Shown here piece after piece: positions 16,888-24,454 of a DNA stretch of 62,415 bases; positions within the stretch are counted from its first letter, which is position 1; every line of letters begins with the position of its first letter. The stretch is from contig JAFRJG010000011.1 of assembly GCA_017432365.1 (NCBI GenBank), forward strand, positions 1 through 62,415, read 5' to 3'. This DNA is from Candidatus Saccharimonadota bacterium. Its GTDB lineage: Bacteria > Patescibacteriota > Saccharimonadia > Saccharimonadales > Saccharimonadaceae. A program made the position numbers and the translations under genes. The notes beneath the pieces are model-generated. The model saw nothing but the letters and a program-made list of their open reading frames with translations, had not been told where the DNA came from and made no database searches.

Positions 16888-17418
16888 ATGCCTATCTCCC
16901 TCCTTCTTCATAATATTCGCTCGACTTATAACGTCGGCTCAATCCTCCGCACCGCCGAAGGATTTGGCGTTAAAGACCTCATTTTCTCCGGCTATACCCC
17001 GCGCTATGACGACACGACTCTCCTGCCTCATCTCCGCGCCAAGCTCAATCACGAAATCGCCAAAACCGCCCTCGGCGCCGAACAACTTCTTCATCTTCAA
17101 ACTACCGACGACATCCTCACTACCCTCGACCAGCTCAAACAGTCCGGCTTCCTCCTGCTCGGTCTCGAAAACAACCTCGAAGACCCCCGTCTCCGTCCTC
17201 TCGATTTTTTTCATTTCTCCGAGCTTCAAGCGCTCTTCCGCGCCTCCCAAAAACCCCACCTTCTCCTCTGCCTCGGTGAAGAAGTCTCCGGTATCCCCTC
17301 GGAGCTACGTGAAAAAATGGATTACTTCCTAGAAATCCCCATGCAGGGACAAAAAGAGTCGTTCAATGTCTCGGTCGCAACCGGTATCGCTCTCTTTGCC
17401 CTGACTCAGCTTCCCTAA
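16888..17418 (+). CDS. SpoU/TrmH-type RNA 2'-O-methyltransferase
   Basis: A 176-residue SPOUT methyltransferase. The three family motifs are present: NIRSTYNVGSILRTAE (9-24), LGEEVSGIP, and IPMQGQKESFNVSVATGIALF. It lacks the N-terminal substrate-binding domain of RlmB, so it resembles TrmL or TrmH. It would methylate ribose in tRNA or rRNA. The final bases overlap the SDR gene on the opposite strand (4 bp). Confidence 0.88.
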   Translation: MPISLLLHNIRSTYNVGSILRTAEGFGVKDLIFSGYTPRYDDTTLLPHLRAKLNHEIAKTALGAEQLLHLQTTDDILTTLDQLKQSGFLLLGLENNLEDPRLRPLDFFHFSELQALFRASQKPHLLLCLGEEVSGIPSELREKMDYFLEIPMQGQKESFNVSVATGIALFALTQLP

Positions 17419-18230
17419 ATCGCCGTATAGCCCCCATCAACCGGCATAATTAGCCCGTTTACATACGACGCTTCTTCCGAAGCTAAAAACACCACTGCCG
17501 CGTCAAGTTCGCCCGGCTTCCCATACCTCTGCATCGGCACATGTGTCTTTGCAAATTCCTGGAACGTCGGCGTATCGAGAACCGCCTTCGTCAACTCTGT
17601 CTCGAAATATCCCGGACAAATCGCATTGCAAGTAATCCCATCAAGTGCCAACTCCGCCGCTACCGCGCGCGTAAAGTTTACGACCGCCCCCTTCGACGCA
17701 TGATACGCCACCGTATGAATCTCGGTATTTCCAACCAATCCATACATCGACGCAATGTTGATAATCCGTCCATAATGATTTTTCTGCATAATTTTCGCAA
17801 ACGCTCGTGTCATCTTAAATACGCTCGTCTCGTCTGTCGCAATCGTAAAATCCCACTCTTCGTCCGTCATCTCGACCACGCCTTTATCTTTCGAGCTTCC
17901 AGCACAGTTCAACAAAATATCAACCTTCCCAAACTCCTTCTCTACCTTCTTCGCTGCCGCTTCGATGTCTTCAGTCTTCGTCACGTCACATTGAATCGGT
18001 AATATCCGCATCCCGCTCTTCCGACATGTGCAATTTTTGCATTTACACTCACATTTCTTCTCTCCCCCGAACTTCTCCTCAAGCTCTTTCTTGAGCGCCT
18101 CGAGTCGTTCGAATCGCCGCGCGAGAATTACTAAATCCGCCCCTTGTCTCGCAAGCGCCGTCGCCATCTGCCGCCCGAGACCCGAACTCGCTCCTGTTAC
18201 GACCGCTACTCTCCCGGATAGATTAAACAT
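17415..18230 (-). CDS. SDR family oxidoreductase with Cys-rich insertion
   Basis: A 271-residue classical short-chain dehydrogenase: TGASSGLG (12-19), NCAG, catalytic S161, Y176 and K180 (YHASK), and the C-terminal VDGGYTA. It resembles 3-oxoacyl-ACP reductase or gluconate 5-dehydrogenase. Between beta strands 2 and 3 it carries an insertion with five Cys in ten residues (CECKCKNCTC, 60-69), which looks metal-binding and is unusual for the family. AAAGGAG lies just before the ATG. The substrate cannot be deduced. Confidence 0.87.
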   Translation of the reverse strand: MFNLSGRVAVVTGASSGLGRQMATALARQGADLVILARRFERLEALKKELEEKFGGEKKCECKCKNCTCRKSGMRILPIQCDVTKTEDIEAAAKKVEKEFGKVDILLNCAGSSKDKGVVEMTDEEWDFTIATDETSVFKMTRAFAKIMQKNHYGRIINIASMYGLVGNTEIHTVAYHASKGAVVNFTRAVAAELALDGITCNAICPGYFETELTKAVLDTPTFQEFAKTHVPMQRYGKPGELDAAVVFLASEEASYVNGLIMPVDGGYTAI

Positions 18231-18327
18231 TTTTCTCCTTTCTTTCTAATTTCTTCATTCGCTAAATGCTCTCTTATCTTATCACACATCACTCAAAAAT
18301 GCCCGAGTCTGAAACGCAATAAAATGA

Positions 18328-18333
18328 TATACT
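18328..18333 (+). promoter_or_regulatory. -10 box of FtsB-like gene
   Basis: TATACT ends 9 nt before the ATG at 18343. Confidence 0.5.
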
Positions 18334-18342
18334 AAGTTTACC

Positions 18343-18768
18343 ATGTCCTCTTTGTCTCATCATCTCCGCCGTCTTTATTTCCGCCTGAAACATTATTACC
18401 TCTCGCGTGATAACGTCATTTTCTTCGTCGCTATTCTCCTCTGTATTTTCTGGACTTATAGCTCCATTTCCGCCATGTCTCGCAACTGGGAACTGTCCCA
18501 AAAAATCGCCACGCGCTCTCGCGAACTCGCTCTCCTCCGTCTTGAAGTTGATACTATGGAACTCGAAAACGAGTATTATCGCTCGGACGAGTACGCCGAA
18601 CTCTCCGCTCGCGCTAAACAAAACAAGCAGCTCGAAGGGGAACATCTCGTCTATCTCCCTGAAAACTCCGACTCCGCCAAGGCTCAGTCTAAAACCACTT
18701 CCTCTGAACCGACAGTCGTCGCCCCTTCGAATTTCTCTCAATGGATGTCTTTCCTTTTCGGGGTTTAG
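18343..18768 (+). CDS. Septum-formation-initiator-like protein (FtsB/DivIC type)
   Basis: A 141-residue protein with one membrane helix (about 27-46), followed by a coiled coil (50-90, RSRELALLRLEVDTMELENEY) and a short disordered tail. Topology and length fit the FtsB/DivIC family of divisome proteins. The family is common in these genomes, but the sequence is short and other membrane coiled-coil proteins look alike. Confidence 0.6.
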   Translation: MSSLSHHLRRLYFRLKHYYLSRDNVIFFVAILLCIFWTYSSISAMSRNWELSQKIATRSRELALLRLEVDTMELENEYYRSDEYAELSARAKQNKQLEGEHLVYLPENSDSAKAQSKTTSSEPTVVAPSNFSQWMSFLFGV

Positions 18769-18838
18769 CTCCGCGCTCTAAAAACGTCAAAAACCACAAA
18801 ATCGCCTCTGATGGCTTGCAGAAACGCACTTTCTCGCT

Positions 18839-18844
18839 TATACT
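18839..18844 (+). promoter_or_regulatory. -10 box of paired membrane protein genes
   Basis: TATACT ends exactly 6 nt before the ATG at 18851. Confidence 0.55.
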
Positions 18845-18850
18845 TAAATC

Positions 18851-19483
18851 ATGAATAATTCTCAAGAACCAGGAGTTATCTCTAACGTTAGCTATGACGC
18901 CCCCGCTGCGCCCGTCTTCGGCTCGGGAAATAGCGTTAAATCCCCGAAAGAAACCGCTCCTGCCTCCTCGAAATCCCCCTCGAAAAAGTCAATTCTCCTC
19001 ATCTGTCTCGTCGCCCTCCTCTTGATTAGCGGCGGCGTTGCCGGTTTCTTCCTTTATCGCCATTTTAAGACAAAAACCTCGGATGACCCCGAAAATCTCG
19101 TTACCGTTACTTATACTACTCCCGCCGATTCGGAAGACCCCGAAGGGGATTATCTTGCCTATCTCAAGGAAAACACCGCAAAAGCGAAAAAGGGAATTGA
19201 TAAAGTTTCCGCCCTTACCCAAGAAGCTTCTCAATACATCTCCATGGGCGACCTCGAATCCGCCCGTGCGACCCTCGACAGTATTAACGAATCCGACTTA
19301 AAAACCAACGAAGAAAAATATACTTATTACAACGCCTACGGAAATCTCTATGACGTTGATGCCCTGAACGACCCGAAGCTCTGCGCCGAATACCGTCAAA
19401 AGGCTGACGAAATTACCGAAATCATGGATAACGAAGCTATGGAACAAATGAGGGAAAGCTATGCCGCCGAAGACGACGAATAA
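18851..19483 (+). CDS. Single-pass membrane protein with helical-repeat domain (copy 1)
   Basis: A 210-residue protein with a disordered N-terminus (about 45 residues), a membrane helix (about 49-70) and an outside helical domain. The domain pattern (EASQYISMGDLESARATLDSI, then EKYTYYNAYGNLYD) resembles a TPR pair. It overlaps the next gene, of similar architecture, by 23 bp. Possibly a scaffold for envelope proteins; no specific function is recognised. Confidence 0.62.
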   Translation: MNNSQEPGVISNVSYDAPAAPVFGSGNSVKSPKETAPASSKSPSKKSILLICLVALLLISGGVAGFFLYRHFKTKTSDDPENLVTVTYTTPADSEDPEGDYLAYLKENTAKAKKGIDKVSALTQEASQYISMGDLESARATLDSINESDLKTNEEKYTYYNAYGNLYDVDALNDPKLCAEYRQKADEITEIMDNEAMEQMRESYAAEDDE

Positions 19484-20009
19484 TCTCCTCAGCTCTAAAA
19501 AGAACCGCCTGATTCTCTTCATCTGCGCCGGTTTGATTTTGATTCTCGCCGGAGTCCTTGTAGCTGTTCTCGTTCGAAAAACCGCCTCTCGTCGTGCCTC
19601 TGAGGAATCCCCGGTCGCGAGCGAAAATGAGAATCTCGACGCTGATGGCACCGAGGACACTGACGGTCCCGTCGAGCCAGAAGGCGCTTCCGTTCCAATC
19701 GAAGACGCTGTCGCCGCCGCTGAAGCTCGCGCTAATTCTGCCTCTTTCGAAGAATCATTCAATGCGAAGCTCGAGCTAATCGACTCTTATCGTGCCATGG
19801 AAGATTATGCCGCCGTCGATGCCGTCGTCGCCTCTGTCGATACGGGAGCGCTGACCGACCGCCAGCTTTATTACTTCGCCGAAACCGCCTACTTCGCTTA
19901 TGGCGACCGCGAAGAGGATTATGAAAAACGCGACTTTTACCTCTCGCTAAAAACCGAGGCTAAAAACCGTATCTACGCACAAGAACACCCTGAACTCTTT
20001 AATCAGTAA
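19461..20009 (+). CDS. Single-pass membrane protein with helical-repeat domain (copy 2)
   Basis: A 182-residue protein with a membrane helix at about 17-39, an acidic linker (EENENLDADGTEDTD-like), and a helical domain (KLELIDSYRAMEDYAAVDAVV, QLYYFAETAYFAYGDREEDYEKRDFY) resembling that of the upstream gene. The two are probably paralogues from an old tandem duplication. The ATG lies inside the end of the upstream gene. Confidence 0.62.
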   Translation: MPPKTTNNLLSSKKNRLILFICAGLILILAGVLVAVLVRKTASRRASEESPVASENENLDADGTEDTDGPVEPEGASVPIEDAVAAAEARANSASFEESFNAKLELIDSYRAMEDYAAVDAVVASVDTGALTDRQLYYFAETAYFAYGDREEDYEKRDFYLSLKTEAKNRIYAQEHPELFNQ

Positions 20010-20012
20010 CCC

Positions 20013-20041
20013 TTGTCAAACTCCTCAAAATCCGTTATAAT
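20013..20041 (+). promoter_or_regulatory. Promoter of rpsL-rpsG
   Basis: TTGTCA (20013-20018) and TATAAT (20036-20041) with a 17-nt spacer. Confidence 0.85.
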
Positions 20042-20043
20042 CT

Positions 20044-20107
20044 CACGAAAGAGTTTCGTGCTCGAGGTATTGCTGTACTCCGTCGAGCGACACGCGACGC
20101 CTGTCGC
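20044..20107 (+). promoter_or_regulatory. Structured leader of the rpsL operon
   Basis: Three successive hairpins: CACGAAA/TTTCGTG (20044-20060), GCTCGA/TCGAGC (20060-20088) and GCGACA/TGTCGC (20087-20107). The last two share bases and may alternate. The leader may bind S7 or S12 for feedback control; this is inference. Confidence 0.5.
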
Positions 20108-20138
20108 GTTAATCTAACTAAACAGGAAAAGTCTAACT

Positions 20139-20552
20139 GTGCCTACAATTAACCAGTTAATTCGCAAGCCTCGTAAAAAGGCAGCGAAAAAGTCGAAAGC
20201 TCCCGCCCTCGGCTCTATTATTAACACCTTAAAAACCCGTTATTATAATCAGCCCGCCCCGCTCAAGCGCGGCGTCTGTATCAAGGTCACAACCAAGACC
20301 CCGAAGAAGCCGAACTCCGCTCTCCGGAAAGTCGCTCGTGTCCGCTTGACGAATGGTCAGGAAGTCTGGGCGTATATCGGTGGCGAAGGTCATAACCTCC
20401 AGGAACACGCAGTCGTTCTCGTTCGTGGCGGTCGTGTCCCCGACCTCCCGGGTGTCCGCTACCACGTCGTTCGCGGAACCCTCGACCTCCAAGGCGTTCA
20501 AGGTCGTAAGCAAGGCCGCTCAAAATACGGCGCGAAGAAAGAAGGGAAATAA
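20139..20552 (+). CDS. rpsL: 30S ribosomal protein S12
   Basis: A 137-residue S12, near-complete match in motif order: [11 protein letters not shown] at the start, [33 protein letters not shown], and [18 protein letters not shown] is the start codon. A short Lys-rich insertion follows residue 12. S12 forms the decoding centre. Its own promoter and a structured leader lie upstream and rpsG follows 2 bp downstream. EF-G and EF-Tu genes do not follow as in the classical str operon. Confidence 0.97.
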   Translation: MPTINQLIRKPRKKAAKKSKAPALGSIINTLKTRYYNQPAPLKRGVCIKVTTKTPKKPNSALRKVARVRLTNGQEVWAYIGGEGHNLQEHAVVLVRGGRVPDLPGVRYHVVRGTLDLQGVQGRKQGRSKYGAKKEGK

Positions 20553-20554
20553 TC

Positions 20555-21034
20555 ATGCCACGAAAAACTACTAAATCCCTAGAGAGAAAAGTTTCTCCCG
20601 ACCGAAAATACCAGTCCGTCCTTGTTCAGCGTCTCATCAATAAATCCATGCTCGACGGTAAAAAACAGGCTTCCGAGCGCGCCGTTTACGCCGCCCTCGA
20701 AGGCGCTGCGAAAAAGTTGAAATCCGAAGACCCGGTCGAGGTTTTTGAAAAAGCCCTCGCTAATATCTCCCCGGATTTTGAAGTTAAATCCCGCCGTGTT
20801 GGTGGTGCTAACTATCAAATCCCGTTCCCGATTTCTGGTCATCGCCAACAACATTTCGCCTTCACTTGGCTCGTCCAGGCAGCTCGCGCCCGTTCCGGTA
20901 TGCCGTACTCGAAGCGCCTCGAGCTTGAAATTGTCGACGCCTACAACGAAACCGGTGCCGCCTTCAAGAAGAAGGAAGATTGTCATCGTATGGCTGAAGC
21001 AAACCGTGCCTTTGCGCATTTTGCCCGCGGTTAA
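20555..21034 (+). CDS. rpsG: 30S ribosomal protein S7
   Basis: A 159-residue S7 (usual 155-160). Recognisable segments are QRLINKSMLDGKKQASERAVYAAL, the RRVGGANYQIP motif that contacts 16S rRNA, and the C-terminal KKEDCHRMAEANRAFAHFA. It nucleates 30S head assembly and is a known translational repressor of its own operon in E. coli. It is followed directly by a terminator. Confidence 0.97.
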   Translation: MPRKTTKSLERKVSPDRKYQSVLVQRLINKSMLDGKKQASERAVYAALEGAAKKLKSEDPVEVFEKALANISPDFEVKSRRVGGANYQIPFPISGHRQQHFAFTWLVQAARARSGMPYSKRLELEIVDAYNETGAAFKKKEDCHRMAEANRAFAHFARG

Positions 21035-21060
21035 TTTCCTCCGTAACGAGAAAAACTTAA

Positions 21061-21087
21061 AAATCCCTCCAACTCGAGGGATTTTTG
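21061..21087 (+). terminator. Intrinsic terminator of rpsL-rpsG
   Basis: 9-bp stem AAATCCCTC / GAGGGATTT followed by a T run. The next gene's -10 box begins at its end. Confidence 0.88.
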
Positions 21088-21088
21088 T

Positions 21089-21094
21089 TATAAT
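21089..21094 (+). promoter_or_regulatory. -10 box of first pilin gene
   Basis: TATAAT, exactly 6 nt before the ATG at 21101, immediately after the terminator. Confidence 0.65.
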
Positions 21095-21100
21095 AAGCTT

Positions 21101-21877
21101 ATGTCAAAGCGTCATTCTCGCGGCTTCACTATCATCGAAGTTAGCCTCTTTCTTGCCCTTTCTGGCTTTCTCATGGTCGGGCTTATCGCTTCCGCTAATA
21201 GCTCGATTTCCCGCCAACGTTATAACGATTCTGTCAATGACGTCGCTGATTTTATTCGTGGACTTTACGCTGAAGTTATCAATACTTCTCTGAACCGTAC
21301 CGACGGCGGACGTAGTACTACTCAAGCCGTGTATGGAAAAATGATTGACTTCAACCGTGCTCGTACCGGCTCTGTCTCCAAAATCGACGTCTATACCATC
21401 GTTGGAACCGCCACTAATTCTTCGAGCGACCTCTTGAATGCGAACATTAAAGACGTTTTGGATAGTACTCATCTTCAAGCCAACATCATGACCACTGGTA
21501 GCCCGACTCAAATTTACGAAAAACAGACCCATAACCTCCCTTGGGATACCTCCATCGAAAACGCTGATGGGACTTGGGCTAAAGGTATCCTTCTGATTTT
21601 GCGCTCCCCGACTAGCGGTACCGTCTATACTTATTACTATAACACATATCCGTCTTCCGCCCTAAATCAAAATAGCTTTCAACAAATCCTTACCAACGCC
21701 AGCAACACCAACGATGTCGACCTTTGTATTGACTCGCCCGACAACAACTACGGTGTCCGCCGTAATCTCCGTATTCAAGCTAACGCTTCCGGCTCCTCCG
21801 GCGTTGCCCTCGTCGCTCAGGATTCGTCCGACAATCGATGTGGTACTGGTAACTCTGGGAACACTCCGACTAGCTAA
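21101..21877 (+). CDS. Type IV pilin-like / pseudopilin protein
   Basis: A 258-residue protein with a class III signal: SRG|FTIIEVSLFLALSGFLMVGLI, with Glu at position +5 after the predicted prepilin peptidase site. The rest is a Thr/Ser/Asn-rich globular domain with Cys near the end (DLCIDSP and NRCGTG) that may form a disulfide loop. It is one of three consecutive pilin-like genes. It may be a minor pilin initiating the fibre. Confidence 0.85.
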   Translation: MSKRHSRGFTIIEVSLFLALSGFLMVGLIASANSSISRQRYNDSVNDVADFIRGLYAEVINTSLNRTDGGRSTTQAVYGKMIDFNRARTGSVSKIDVYTIVGTATNSSSDLLNANIKDVLDSTHLQANIMTTGSPTQIYEKQTHNLPWDTSIENADGTWAKGILLILRSPTSGTVYTYYYNTYPSSALNQNSFQQILTNASNTNDVDLCIDSPDNNYGVRRNLRIQANASGSSGVALVAQDSSDNRCGTGNSGNTPTS

Positions 21878-21893
21878 TTTTTATCGCTCATGT

Positions 21894-21899
21894 TAAAAT
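21894..21899 (+). promoter_or_regulatory. -10 box of second pilin gene
   Basis: TAAAAT ending exactly 6 nt before the ATG at 21906. Confidence 0.5.
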
Positions 21900-21905
21900 A
21901 ATCTC

Positions 21906-22847
21906 ATGAAAGGTCGGGAATCGGTTAAAAACGGCTTCACGCTCATCGAGCTTACGCTCGCTATCGCTTTTGTCTCGGTTCTCCTCGTGACGATTTCCCT
22001 CATTACTCAGGAAATCGTTAAACTTTACCGTAAGGGCTATACGATAAAAACCGTTAACCAAGTCGGTCGCGACCTTATCGAAGACTTAACTAGCTCCGTG
22101 ACTAGCTCCACGCTCAAGACCAATAGTATCTGCAACAATTTCACTAGCCATAGTGACCAGTGTAAAAACGACAATGCGCGTAAAACCATGTATGTTCAGG
22201 CTTATTCTTCTGACGTCATCGATATTCAAAGTCCCGGCGCCTCCACAGTCCAGACTCAGGTTCCGCTTTATGGTGCCTTCTGTAGCGGTCAATATAGCTA
22301 CATCTGGAATACCGGCTATCTTTACGGCGATAGCTATTATAAAAAAGGTTCCATTCATAACTCCGCCAACCAACTCAAAACCGCCACTAGTGGCGAATTT
22401 GTCAAACGTACGATTAATGGTCAGTCTTATCGCCTCGCTAAAATCGAGGACCGCAATAACCTCATCTGCCGGAGCTTGTTCGAAACCCCTTCTGATTACA
22501 ATAGCACTATTAGATTCCCCACTAACTTCCAGCTCTCATCTATCTTTGACGCCGGTAGCGTCCCCGAAGTAACCGAGCTTATCTCCGGCTCCAGCTCCGG
22601 CGCTAGCGCCGATACCGCCCTCGCCGTTTATGACCTTGTTGTCTTTCCTCCCGCGAAAGTCGACTCGACCGGTCGCCTTTTCCTCTCCGGCTCGTTCATC
22701 CTCGGCACAATTGAAGGTGGCGTTAATATCATGTCCAGTAGCGATTTTTGTCAAGTTCCCAGCTCCGGCTATTCGAGCTTTGACTTTAGCTATTGCGCCA
22801 TCAATAAATTTAATTTTTCGGTCTCAACAACCGGAACCGGTACGTAA
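21906..22847 (+). CDS. Type IV minor pilin-like protein
   Basis: A 313-residue protein with a class III signal: KNG|FTLIELTLAIAFVSVLLVTISLI. The downstream domain has several Cys (SICNNF, HSDQCKN, AFCSGQ, NLICRS, DFCQVP, FSYCAI) and is Ser/Gly/Thr rich. Length and N-terminus suggest a PilW-like minor pilin. It lies between the other two pilin-like genes and has its own predicted leaderless promoter. Confidence 0.83.
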   Translation: MKGRESVKNGFTLIELTLAIAFVSVLLVTISLITQEIVKLYRKGYTIKTVNQVGRDLIEDLTSSVTSSTLKTNSICNNFTSHSDQCKNDNARKTMYVQAYSSDVIDIQSPGASTVQTQVPLYGAFCSGQYSYIWNTGYLYGDSYYKKGSIHNSANQLKTATSGEFVKRTINGQSYRLAKIEDRNNLICRSLFETPSDYNSTIRFPTNFQLSSIFDAGSVPEVTELISGSSSGASADTALAVYDLVVFPPAKVDSTGRLFLSGSFILGTIEGGVNIMSSSDFCQVPSSGYSSFDFSYCAINKFNFSVSTTGTGT

Positions 22848-22856
22848 AAAGGAGAA
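22848..22856 (+). promoter_or_regulatory. Shine-Dalgarno of PilX-like gene
   Basis: AAAAGGAG a few nt before the ATG at 22860. Confidence 0.55.
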
Positions 22857-22859
22857 AAT

Positions 22860-24146
22860 ATGTTCACTCGGTTAAGCCACTCACGTCAACAATTTAAATC
22901 CGGCGCGACTTCAATCTACGCCGTCGTTATCGCCACGCTCCTTTTTAGTGTCATCACAGTTAGCTTTATTCGCATTATTGTCAGCGAAGCGAATCGTACC
23001 GCCTCTGACGAGCTTTCCCAGATGGCTTATGACGCCGCGCTCGCCGGCGTAGAAGACGCCAAAGCCGCCATTAAACGCTATCTATACTGTAAGAATAATC
23101 CGACCGCGACTGGTTGTTCTACTGTTCTAGCTACTTCCATGGCTGCCGATAACTGCGACTCCGTGAGCCAAATCCTCTACGGGGGCGCTACGGGTGAAGT
23201 TAAGCTCTCGGAAAACGCCAGTAGCACCAGCGAGGAAACCACTAATCAAGCCTATACTTGTGTTATGCTCAGCAACGAGAGTAACAACTATCGTTCGACC
23301 CTCTCCTCGGAAAATCCGATCCGCATGGTCCCCCTCCGCACCCCAAGCTCTGTTAGTCCAAGCGATGTCGCGAAACTGCGCATCTCCTGGCACTCTCGTG
23401 ACAACGGTACTGACCTGAATTTCCGGAACAGCGCTGGTGGCTTCAATAAAATCACCGGTAGTAACTACGCTTCTCCCGCAACTCTTTCCGCAACAGTTAT
23501 TCAGACCGGGGGAGGTTCCTTTGACATTAACTCTTTCGACGGCGTTAGTGGTTCTTCTACCAATCGCGCCATGGCGTTTCTTGTCCCTCAGGCTACCAAC
23601 GCTGGTTCAACCTCAGTCAGTAGGAACACTCTCGTTAACTCTAACCAACATACGACCGACGGGGGATACGACACTCTCCTTTCGACCGAGACCCTTGCTA
23701 AAAACTCCCCTCAAAACATTAAATGCGACGGCTTCACTGCTGGGATTAACCGCGACTACGCTTGCCAAGCTACCCTCGAACTTCCCGACCCTATCGGCGG
23801 CGCCCGTAATCACGATACGTTTTATCTCGTTGTCTCGCTCCCGTATGAAAATCCTGAAACCGAATTTACCGTTGAAATGCTCAAAGCCGACGGCAGCATA
23901 ATTAGCTTCTCTGGCGTCCAATACGTCGTTGACGCGACCGGTCGCGCGAATGACATGTATTCTCGCGTTGAAGCCCGTCTTGAATTTGCCGACGCCTCAT
24001 ATCCGTTTCCGGAATTCGCGCTCCAGTCTCGCGGCGACATCAATAAAGACTTCTATGTCACTGCTGACTGTGCCCTGACAAAAGCCGGTACTGGCACGAA
24101 CCCCTGGACTGTCGAAGCTTGTAACAATAGCAACCCGACGAGCTAA
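22860..24146 (+). CDS. PilX-like minor pilin/pilus assembly protein
   Basis: A 428-residue protein with one N-terminal helix (about 18-42, GATSIYAVVIATLLFSVITVSFIRII) followed by a helix with AYDAALAGVEDAKAAI, the pattern of PilX-type proteins that start with a non-classical pilin signal. The remaining 350 residues are Ser/Thr/Asn rich. It ends the pilin cluster, which lacks the assembly ATPase; a PilB/GspE gene is at 46191. A strong terminator follows. Confidence 0.78.
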   Translation: MFTRLSHSRQQFKSGATSIYAVVIATLLFSVITVSFIRIIVSEANRTASDELSQMAYDAALAGVEDAKAAIKRYLYCKNNPTATGCSTVLATSMAADNCDSVSQILYGGATGEVKLSENASSTSEETTNQAYTCVMLSNESNNYRSTLSSENPIRMVPLRTPSSVSPSDVAKLRISWHSRDNGTDLNFRNSAGGFNKITGSNYASPATLSATVIQTGGGSFDINSFDGVSGSSTNRAMAFLVPQATNAGSTSVSRNTLVNSNQHTTDGGYDTLLSTETLAKNSPQNIKCDGFTAGINRDYACQATLELPDPIGGARNHDTFYLVVSLPYENPETEFTVEMLKADGSIISFSGVQYVVDATGRANDMYSRVEARLEFADASYPFPEFALQSRGDINKDFYVTADCALTKAGTGTNPWTVEACNNSNPTS

Positions 24147-24180
24147 TAACGGTTAGCACGCCCCTCAAAAACGTCTCTCA

Positions 24181-24212
24181 AAACAGGCTAGCCCGCGCTA
24201 GCCTGTTTTTGT
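24181..24212 (+). terminator. Intrinsic terminator of pilin cluster
   Basis: Stem AAAACAGGCTAGC / GCTAGCCTGTTTT with a 4-nt loop and T run. Confidence 0.92.
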
Positions 24213-24249
24213 CCCCCACGACCCTAGTTGGAAAAATGCAACAGTCAAC

Positions 24250-24291
24250 AAAAATGACCGTAAATTGGGGGGGCAATTTACGGTCGTTTTT
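24250..24291 (-). terminator. Hairpin with G6 loop, terminator of tRNA-fMet
   Basis: AAAAATGACCGTAAATTG (24250-24267) pairs with CAATTTACGGTCGTTTTT (24274-24291); one G-T pair. The loop is GGGGGG on the plus strand. It has T runs on both strands and lies just downstream of the minus-strand tRNA. Confidence 0.8.
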
Positions 24292-24323
24292 GAAGACAAA
24301 TCTTTATCTTTTTTAGAGGAACT

Positions 24324-24400
24324 TGGTGGCGGGGGTTAGATTTGAACTAACGACCTTTTGGTTATGAGCCAAACGAGCTACCAGGCTGCTCTACCCCGCG
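24324..24400 (-). tRNA. Initiator tRNA-fMet (CAT)
   Basis: Reads CGCGGGGTAGAGCAGCCTGG at the 5' end, as in E. coli initiator tRNA. The anticodon loop is CTCATAA and the 3' end encodes ACCA. Position 1 is C and 72 is C, so the unpaired 1:72 hallmark is kept (most bacteria have C1:A72). The anticodon stem has only two of the usual three consecutive G:C pairs; 29:41 is U:A. Confidence 0.93.
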
Positions 24401-24454
24401 ATACTTACTCTCAAAGAGAATATACCGAAATTATACCCCTCTCCTCCCCTCCCG

